A stretch of 9,576 nucleotides of DNA from Bacillota bacterium (GTDB lineage: Bacteria > Bacillota > Clostridia > Lachnospirales > Lachnospiraceae). Positions within the stretch are counted from its first letter, which is position 1, and the number at the start of each line of letters is the position of its first letter. Position numbers and translations under genes: made by a program. The DNA lies in assembly GCA_023425485.1 (NCBI GenBank), contig JAFACO010000583.1, positions 1-9,576 on the forward strand, read 5' to 3'. Of the stretch, positions 5,616 through 9,576 are shown piece after piece. Under the pieces are notes generated by a model, which ran no database searches, was not told the DNA's origin, and saw only the letters and a list, made by a program, of their open reading frames with translations.

Positions 5616-5668
5616 TAGGTGAATAAAGTCGACATTTTTATCTAAATTTAATAACTGAGGTGAATCAT

Positions 5669-6454
5669 ATGTTTATTGAAGAAAGACATCAGGCAATTTT
5701 GAATTTATTAAATGAAAGTGGAAGTGTATCCAACTCGGAAATTCAGGAACAATTTGGTATTAGTTATGATTCAGCAAAAAGAGACTTACGAATTCTAGAA
5801 GAAAAGGGATTATTAAAACGAACACACGGTGGTGCTATCCCCAATAAAAGTATTGGTTCTGATGATGGTCTCCATGATCTGTCAGCAAGAGAACGAGTAC
5901 AAAATATATGGGAGAATTATTTACAAATAGCTAAAAAAGCAATATCTACTATTCAACCGAAAGATGTTGTTTATATCACAAATGCTGGAATTGGCTTTAT
6001 AATGGCACAAAATATGCCTAGAGATATTGTTTGTACCATTGTAACAACCTCAATTTCTATTGCAGAAGAATTACGAAAATATGATAATATTACCGTAATC
6101 GTAACTGGTGGTGAAATGAGTAAAAATGGCAGCTTCTATGATTCTTTTACGTTAGAAATGATTAACCGCTTACGTTTTGACAAATGCTTTATTACCTCTG
6201 CTTGTATTTCAGCAGATTTTGGTGTTTCAATACAAAAGACAAGAAATGTTGGATTAATAAATGCTATTTTGAATAATTCAAAGAAAAAATATGGCTTATA
6301 TCCTACAGAAAAAATAGGGTTTGAGTCTATTGTCAGCATTTGTCCTGCAAGTAAATTAGATGTTTTAATTACAGATTGGGAAGCTTCTGAAGAAGATTTG
6401 TCACTATTGGATGAACAAGGCATAGAAATCATTATTGTAGATAAACCAGAATAA
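5669..6454 (+). CDS. DeoR-family transcriptional regulator
   Basis: This is a cytoplasmic repressor-type protein of 261 residues, normal for the DeoR/GlpR family. An N-terminal DeoR helix-turn-helix (ERHQAILNLLNESGSVSNSE, then a recognition helix with SAKRDLRILEEKGLLKRTHGGA) is followed by a sugar-isomerase-like sensor domain (VYITNAGIGFIMAQ, TTSISIAEEL, TVIVTGGEM, DVLITDW). The usual ADSSKFG-like motif is replaced by YPTEKIG and the GANG-like motif by TSACIS, so the ligand may not be a typical sugar phosphate. I start at the ATG at 5669-5671, with GAGGTG 7 bases upstream; a GTG 9 bases earlier lies within that ribosome site and is unlikely. The gene runs opposite to its neighbours and has no evident metabolic partner. 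Its own promoter carries operator-like repeats. Confidence 0.88.
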   Translation: MFIEERHQAILNLLNESGSVSNSEIQEQFGISYDSAKRDLRILEEKGLLKRTHGGAIPNKSIGSDDGLHDLSARERVQNIWENYLQIAKKAISTIQPKDVVYITNAGIGFIMAQNMPRDIVCTIVTTSISIAEELRKYDNITVIVTGGEMSKNGSFYDSFTLEMINRLRFDKCFITSACISADFGVSIQKTRNVGLINAILNNSKKKYGLYPTEKIGFESIVSICPASKLDVLITDWEASEEDLSLLDEQGIEIIIVDKPE

Positions 6455-6539
6455 TACGTACACCATATGTATTTCTGCTAAAACGCTCAATTATATGACT
6501 TTACGTATTGGCGAACACATAGTTTTAATAATAAAATCT

Positions 6540-6590
6540 CAAAAACTGAGGTGGTGCAAAACTAACTTAATGTTAGCTTTGCACCACCTC
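6540..6590 (-). terminator. Strong hairpin terminator after the FUSC-family gene
   Basis: GAGGTGGTGCAAA (6548-6560) pairs perfectly with TTTGCACCACCTC (6578-6590). An inner CTAAC/GTTAG helix closes a five-base loop, making 18 pairs with one mismatch. On the minus strand it is followed after AG by five T residues. It begins 25 bases after the stop of the membrane-protein gene. The plus strand has no T-run after it, but it may still slow transcription arriving from the DeoR-type gene, which has no other visible terminator. Confidence 0.8.
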
Positions 6591-6614
6591 ACCATATACT
6601 TGCATTAAAATCCC

Positions 6615-7667
6615 CTAGGCTTTCAATGAATTCTCTATAATATTTAACATATCGCGTAGCTCATTTAAATTATCATTAATACGGATATTATCCAAGGATT
6701 CTTGTGCTACTGACACATTCTTATTGTTAATGTTTTTTACATCCTCTTTATACTGAGCTGCAATATAATTACACTCCGCAATAAGTTCACCTATTCGAAC
6801 GATAATTGCATGACGATCCTTCTCGTCAATGGGATACTTGGGATTCGTTATAATATAAGCTGTATCATAAATAAGATGTGATATATTTCTCAAAGCAATT
6901 AGCACTTCTTGAAATATGGTATTTCTGTTTTCTTCCTTACTAAAAAACAATATTATATGTTTTATTTTTACTTCCTTTTCTTTATCCCTTACTAATGCAA
7001 CTAACCAATCGATACCTTTAAAAGTATCCTGAATAGCTTCCTTCATCTGTTCCACTTGCGCCGTAGAAGATAATTCCATGCCATTTTTAAGTATTTGAAG
7101 GTATCCAGTTAAGGTTGTTAGAATATGGGCTATTCTTTTTCTTTCCAGCCTCTTATAAAAGAATAAGGAAAACAGAAAATTAATAAGAACTGCCATCAAA
7201 ATTCCTATACCCAATGCCAGTACTCTTAAGACAAAGGTTCGTGGAATACTTGGTTCTCCATTCACAGTGTATTGAATGAAATTCGTCATATAGATGGAAG
7301 TAAAAATGGCTACTGGAGATACCTCTCTCCAATTAATTTTTAAGCACACAAATAAAGTTGCAGAGATAGAAATAGCCGATGTCCATATGCTAATTCCAAA
7401 CACAAATATGATAATTGCTGTAACTGTAGCACCAATCAGTGTTGCTACTATTTGTCTTAGCCCACTACGAATGCCTGTTACTGTAACCGGTTCCAAGGTC
7501 ATCATTAATCCAAAAAGAACAGATATTAAGTCCTTATTGACCAGAGGAAGCTGTTGAACCACTAAATAAGTGGCTATAACTGCTACCAATGCTTTAATTA
7601 TATATAATCTTGAATCAAATAAATATGCTTCCTTATCCAACGTAAAAAAGCCGATTAATTTTTTCAT
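6615..7667 (-). CDS. FUSC / aromatic acid exporter (ArAE)-like membrane protein
   Basis: This is an integral membrane protein of 350 residues. The N-terminal half has about six hydrophobic segments (for example IIKALVAVIATYLVV, LISVLFGLMMTL, IVATLIGATVTAIIIFVF, VLRVLALGIGILMAVLINFL). The loop MMTLEPVTVTGIRSGLRQ is typical of FUSC/ArAE proteins, in which a conserved LxP...GxxRxxGT-like stretch follows the second helix. The C-terminal half is hydrophilic, helical and probably cytoplasmic. Family members are linked to export of aromatic acids or similar small molecules; the substrate here is not evident. I start at the ATG at 7665-7667 because AGAGG lies 8 bases upstream; the longer frame from a GTG at 7704-7706 lacks a ribosome site. 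A strong terminator follows. It lies downstream of the PadR and hydrolase genes on the same strand. Confidence 0.8.
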   Translation of the reverse strand: MKKLIGFFTLDKEAYLFDSRLYIIKALVAVIATYLVVQQLPLVNKDLISVLFGLMMTLEPVTVTGIRSGLRQIVATLIGATVTAIIIFVFGISIWTSAISISATLFVCLKINWREVSPVAIFTSIYMTNFIQYTVNGEPSIPRTFVLRVLALGIGILMAVLINFLFSLFFYKRLERKRIAHILTTLTGYLQILKNGMELSSTAQVEQMKEAIQDTFKGIDWLVALVRDKEKEVKIKHIILFFSKEENRNTIFQEVLIALRNISHLIYDTAYIITNPKYPIDEKDRHAIIVRIGELIAECNYIAAQYKEDVKNINNKNVSVAQESLDNIRINDNLNELRDMLNIIENSLKA

Positions 7668-7711
7668 CTTAAGCACCTCTGTAATTTGTGTAAAAGTAAT
7701 TATCACATTCT

Positions 7712-7748
7712 TATTGTTATTATACCACCATGTACAACATAATAACTA
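7712..7748 (-). promoter_or_regulatory. Candidate promoter of the FUSC-family gene
   Basis: On the minus strand a perfect TATAAT (7719-7724) is preceded by TGG, an extended -10 element. The -35 region is weak (TAGTTA at 7743-7748, 18-bp spacing). It would give a leader of about 45 bases before the ATG at 7667. The gene may also be reached by readthrough from the hydrolase gene. Confidence 0.55.
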
Positions 7749-7758
7749 CTTTCATTAT

Positions 7759-7788
7759 ATTATTTACATTTATTATAACGTAAATAAT
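7759..7788. repeat. 9-bp inverted repeat upstream of the FUSC-family promoter
   Basis: ATTATTTAC (7759-7767) and GTAAATAAT (7780-7788) are perfect complements with a 12-bp centre. It lies between the hydrolase stop and the promoter of the membrane-protein gene, about 11 bp upstream of the -35 region. No T-run follows on the minus strand, so a protein-binding site is more likely than a terminator. Confidence 0.4.
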
Positions 7789-7826
7789 TACTTAATACCA
7801 CTAACACACTTTTATTATCAGCGTTA

Positions 7827-8852
7827 CTACTTAAAACAATTCGCCAGCCTCAAGACCATTCTTGTTGCTTTAGCTTCATTCACTTCATTAATACAGCCTG
7901 TTATATATACTTTATATTTAGGTACATAATAGCATAGAACACCAGTAGAACCGGAATGACCAATAATCTCTGGAGCTCCAAATGCAGCAAATCTCATATG
8001 TCCCAATCCATATTGCATTGGAAAGTATTGAATATAATTATGCTGCTTCATTTCATCATAATGAGACTGATCAAACAATTTTCCTCCCCAAAAAGCTTTA
8101 AGAAATATAATCATTTCCATTTTTGTAGAAATCATGCTTCCTGACATTGGCCAACCAGATAAAAGGTTTGGGATCTTATATATCTTATTTTTCATCCAAA
8201 ATCCTGGGAAATCATAGGACATACCCTTCGTAAATAAATAAGTATCTTTTAATTTCAATGGTTTATAAATGTATTTATTATAATTCTCTTCCACTGTCAT
8301 ATTAGTAATACTCTCAATTATTGGCTGCAACAAATCAAAATTCATATCTGAATAATAAGCTTTCCCTTTTGTATCCGGTGCAAAACGAGTTTTAAGACGT
8401 TTGTTAATGGAAAGACATTCTTCAAAAGAAAGCTCGGGGTCAATATCGAATTGCTCTTCAATAGAGGCTCCACCTTTCAAAGCTACGCTAAAATAGTCCG
8501 GTAATCCACTGGTTTGGGAAAGTAATTGTCTCAGTGTTAATTCAAAAGAGTACTCCTTGCCTTTATATACATGTAACCCTTCCAATACTTTATGAGGCAG
8601 ATACTTTGCTATTTTATCCTCCAGAGCAATCTTTCCTTCATCTACTAGATTTAAAATTACAGTTGTGGCATATAATTTTGTTACACTTGCAATTGTAAAT
8701 TTGTGATTATTCTTTAGATTACCTGTTTCCCTCTGCCAGCTAAACTCACCTGTCTCATCCTCTACCAGAAAGGCCATCCCCTCTGATTTCATCCTCTTTT
8801 CGTATTTGAAATACACTTTCTCTAACTTCTCTTCCACTGTAATCTGTTTCAT
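7827..8852 (-). CDS. Beta-lactamase-fold serine hydrolase (class C / D-Ala-D-Ala-peptidase type), cytoplasmic
   Basis: This protein of 341 residues belongs to the beta-lactamase family (PF00144 type). The catalytic SxxK is Ser56-Val-Thr-Lys59 (in FTIASVTKLYA), the second motif is Tyr167-Ser-Asp (in AYYSDMNF) and the third is His299-Ser-Gly (in IIGHSGSTG). The usual LLSQTSGLPDY signature is at about 110-120. No signal peptide or membrane segment precedes the catalytic domain, so it is probably an intracellular esterase or peptidase rather than a secreted beta-lactamase. Its ATG overlaps the padR stop in an ATGA arrangement, with AAGGAGG 7 bases upstream, so the two are co-translated. The substrate is unknown. 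The link to PadR and an exporter suggests action on a small effector compound. Confidence 0.88.
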   Translation of the reverse strand: MKQITVEEKLEKVYFKYEKRMKSEGMAFLVEDETGEFSWQRETGNLKNNHKFTIASVTKLYATTVILNLVDEGKIALEDKIAKYLPHKVLEGLHVYKGKEYSFELTLRQLLSQTSGLPDYFSVALKGGASIEEQFDIDPELSFEECLSINKRLKTRFAPDTKGKAYYSDMNFDLLQPIIESITNMTVEENYNKYIYKPLKLKDTYLFTKGMSYDFPGFWMKNKIYKIPNLLSGWPMSGSMISTKMEMIIFLKAFWGGKLFDQSHYDEMKQHNYIQYFPMQYGLGHMRFAAFGAPEIIGHSGSTGVLCYYVPKYKVYITGCINEVNEAKATRMVLRLANCFK

Positions 8853-9478
8853 CTTAATCCCTCCTTTTCTTCTAGTTTTAGAATCTTTTGATAATAGTCG
8901 ATATCATATTGTACTCTTTCTAAGCCATACTCTAAGCTGTAGATCTGATATCTATAAATATTTAGTATTACTAATTTCAAGCTTTCTTCACCAGAAACTG
9001 TAAGTAAATGTTTATGTAAATTATCATCCATTATAATTCGTTCTACATTACTTCCAATTATATTTTCTTTTGTAGCTTCAACAAAAGATTGTATTTGAAT
9101 TAACTTTTCTTGTTCATGTTTTAAATCCTCAATATAACTACGAAGTGCGCTCATTCTTGTTTCTACAGGAGCCATCCCTAAGAAAAAGAACTTGCTTTCT
9201 TCTATGTTTTTTACCTTTTGAAAGTTCATGGGTTTCTCTATCCACTTCATAAACTTTTCTAGACCAACATCAGTAATACTGTACTCTTTCTTATTTAGTC
9301 CCTTTTCTGTAAATTCTCGATAGCTAATTTCTTTATTATTTAATAGTTTCTTAATTGCTGCTTGAATACTTCCTAAGCTATCACTACATACTGATGTTAA
9401 ATTCTGTGAGATATATGTTCTCAACTCATAGATGGTCATGTTTTTTAATAATAACAAGCTTAATATTATATGTTCCAT
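8849..9478 (-). CDS. PadR-family transcriptional regulator
   Basis: This protein of 209 residues has a PadR winged helix at about residues 1-85: MEHIILSLLLLKNMTIYELR, then SIQAAIKKLLNNKEISYREF, and the wing plus KEYSITDVGLEKFMKW. A C-terminal helical dimerisation region of the Vir_act_alpha_C type follows (from about residue 95, rich in charged heptad-like helices). PadR proteins are usually repressors released by small hydrophobic or phenolic compounds. The ATG at 9476-9478 has GGAGG 5 bases upstream. It is the first gene of a probable operon with the serine hydrolase (4-base overlap). Its own promoter lies inside overlapping palindromes, which suggests autorepression. Family assignment is good; effector and further targets are inferred. 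Confidence 0.85.
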   Translation of the reverse strand: MEHIILSLLLLKNMTIYELRTYISQNLTSVCSDSLGSIQAAIKKLLNNKEISYREFTEKGLNKKEYSITDVGLEKFMKWIEKPMNFQKVKNIEESKFFFLGMAPVETRMSALRSYIEDLKHEQEKLIQIQSFVEATKENIIGSNVERIIMDDNLHKHLLTVSGEESLKLVILNIYRYQIYSLEYGLERVQYDIDYYQKILKLEEKEGLR

Positions 9479-9492
9479 TTGATCCTCCTATC

Positions 9493-9526
9493 TATTACTA
9501 TTAGCAATATTACTAATAGTAATATT
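9493..9526. repeat. Two overlapping palindromes at the padR promoter, candidate operator
   Basis: Twelve-base arms at 9493-9504 (TATTACTATTAG) and 9513-9524 (CTAATAGTAATA) are perfect complements around an 8-bp centre. A second palindrome with 9-base arms AATATTACT (9506-9514) and AGTAATATT (9518-9526) around a 3-bp centre overlaps it. Both cover the -10 box and the start of transcription, the usual position for PadR autorepression. Confidence 0.65.
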
Positions 9527-9550
9527 ACAGTAATCTGAATATTTTATCAA
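9515..9550 (-). promoter_or_regulatory. Promoter of the padR-hydrolase operon
   Basis: On the minus strand TTGATA (9545-9550) is followed after exactly 17 bp by TAATAT (9522-9527), predicting transcription from about 9515. The -10 box and start lie within the palindromes. Confidence 0.7.
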
Positions 9551-9576
9551 CCTATTTTTTACATATTATTTAGCTC

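Larger units (their letters stand above)
5244..5668. other. Divergent intergenic region, no gene
   Basis: These 425 bases separate two divergently transcribed regulators and hold no convincing gene. The left part carries the weak promoter and 10-bp inverted repeat of the HTH/PBP-like gene. The right part carries the heptamer array and promoter of the DeoR-type gene. Between about 5363 and 5536 I see only AT-rich sequence without a clear promoter, terminator or RNA gene. Confidence 0.6.

Noticed and set aside
7570..7929. Plus-strand 119-codon frame across the exporter-hydrolase gap
   Set aside because: It overlaps two well-supported minus-strand genes, has biased AT-rich content and no ribosome site.
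1..9576. CRISPR array, insertion sequence, tRNA or rRNA
   Set aside because: No regularly spaced long repeats, transposase, terminal repeats or RNA-gene signatures were seen on either strand.

Overview
The window reads as a low-GC, AT-rich anaerobic Firmicute, most likely a clostridium. The evidence is strong AAGGAGG ribosome sites, AT-rich intergenic DNA with near-consensus sigma-A promoters, and a nitrogenase operon carrying nifI1 and nifI2 between the H and D genes, an order shared by clostridia and methanogens. Placement below class is not possible from this sequence alone.

Positions 1-4095, minus strand: an iron-only (alternative) nitrogenase operon. Reading from right to left it is promoter, 226-nt leader, anfH, nifI1, nifI2, anfD, anfG, anfK, with anfK cut by the window edge. 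AnfD carries the expected P-cluster and FeFe-cofactor ligands. AnfG is the delta subunit found only in V and Fe-only nitrogenases. The two PII-like NifI proteins suggest reversible shut-off of the enzyme by nitrogen status. The leader ends in a strong intrinsic terminator just before the anfH ribosome site. A mutually exclusive hairpin with a six-base loop overlaps that terminator, so the operon is probably controlled by attenuation as well as at initiation.

Positions 4272-5234, minus strand: a one-component regulator with an excisionase-type helix-turn-helix fused to a ModA/PBP-like oxyanion-binding domain. It lies just upstream of anfH and is a good candidate molybdate (or tungstate) sensor that keeps the Mo-free nitrogenase off when Mo is available. 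A TACTATAT/ATATAGTA dyad brackets the anfH promoter and is a candidate operator.

Positions 5244-6454: an intergenic region with a perfect 10-bp inverted repeat and, further right, four heptamers spaced exactly 10 bp apart next to the promoter of a divergently transcribed DeoR-family regulator. This looks like an autoregulatory operator array. The regulator's target is not evident.

Positions 6548-9550, minus strand: a separate three-gene module. It holds a PadR-family repressor with overlapping palindromes on its own promoter, a translationally coupled cytoplasmic beta-lactamase-fold serine hydrolase, and a FUSC/aromatic-acid-exporter-like membrane protein, closed by a strong hairpin terminator. 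This fits a sensed-compound hydrolysis or export module unrelated to nitrogen fixation.

The best candidate for something not yet described is the combination at anfH: a possible Mo-sensor gene upstream, an operator-like dyad on the promoter, and a leader with competing antiterminator and terminator hairpins.
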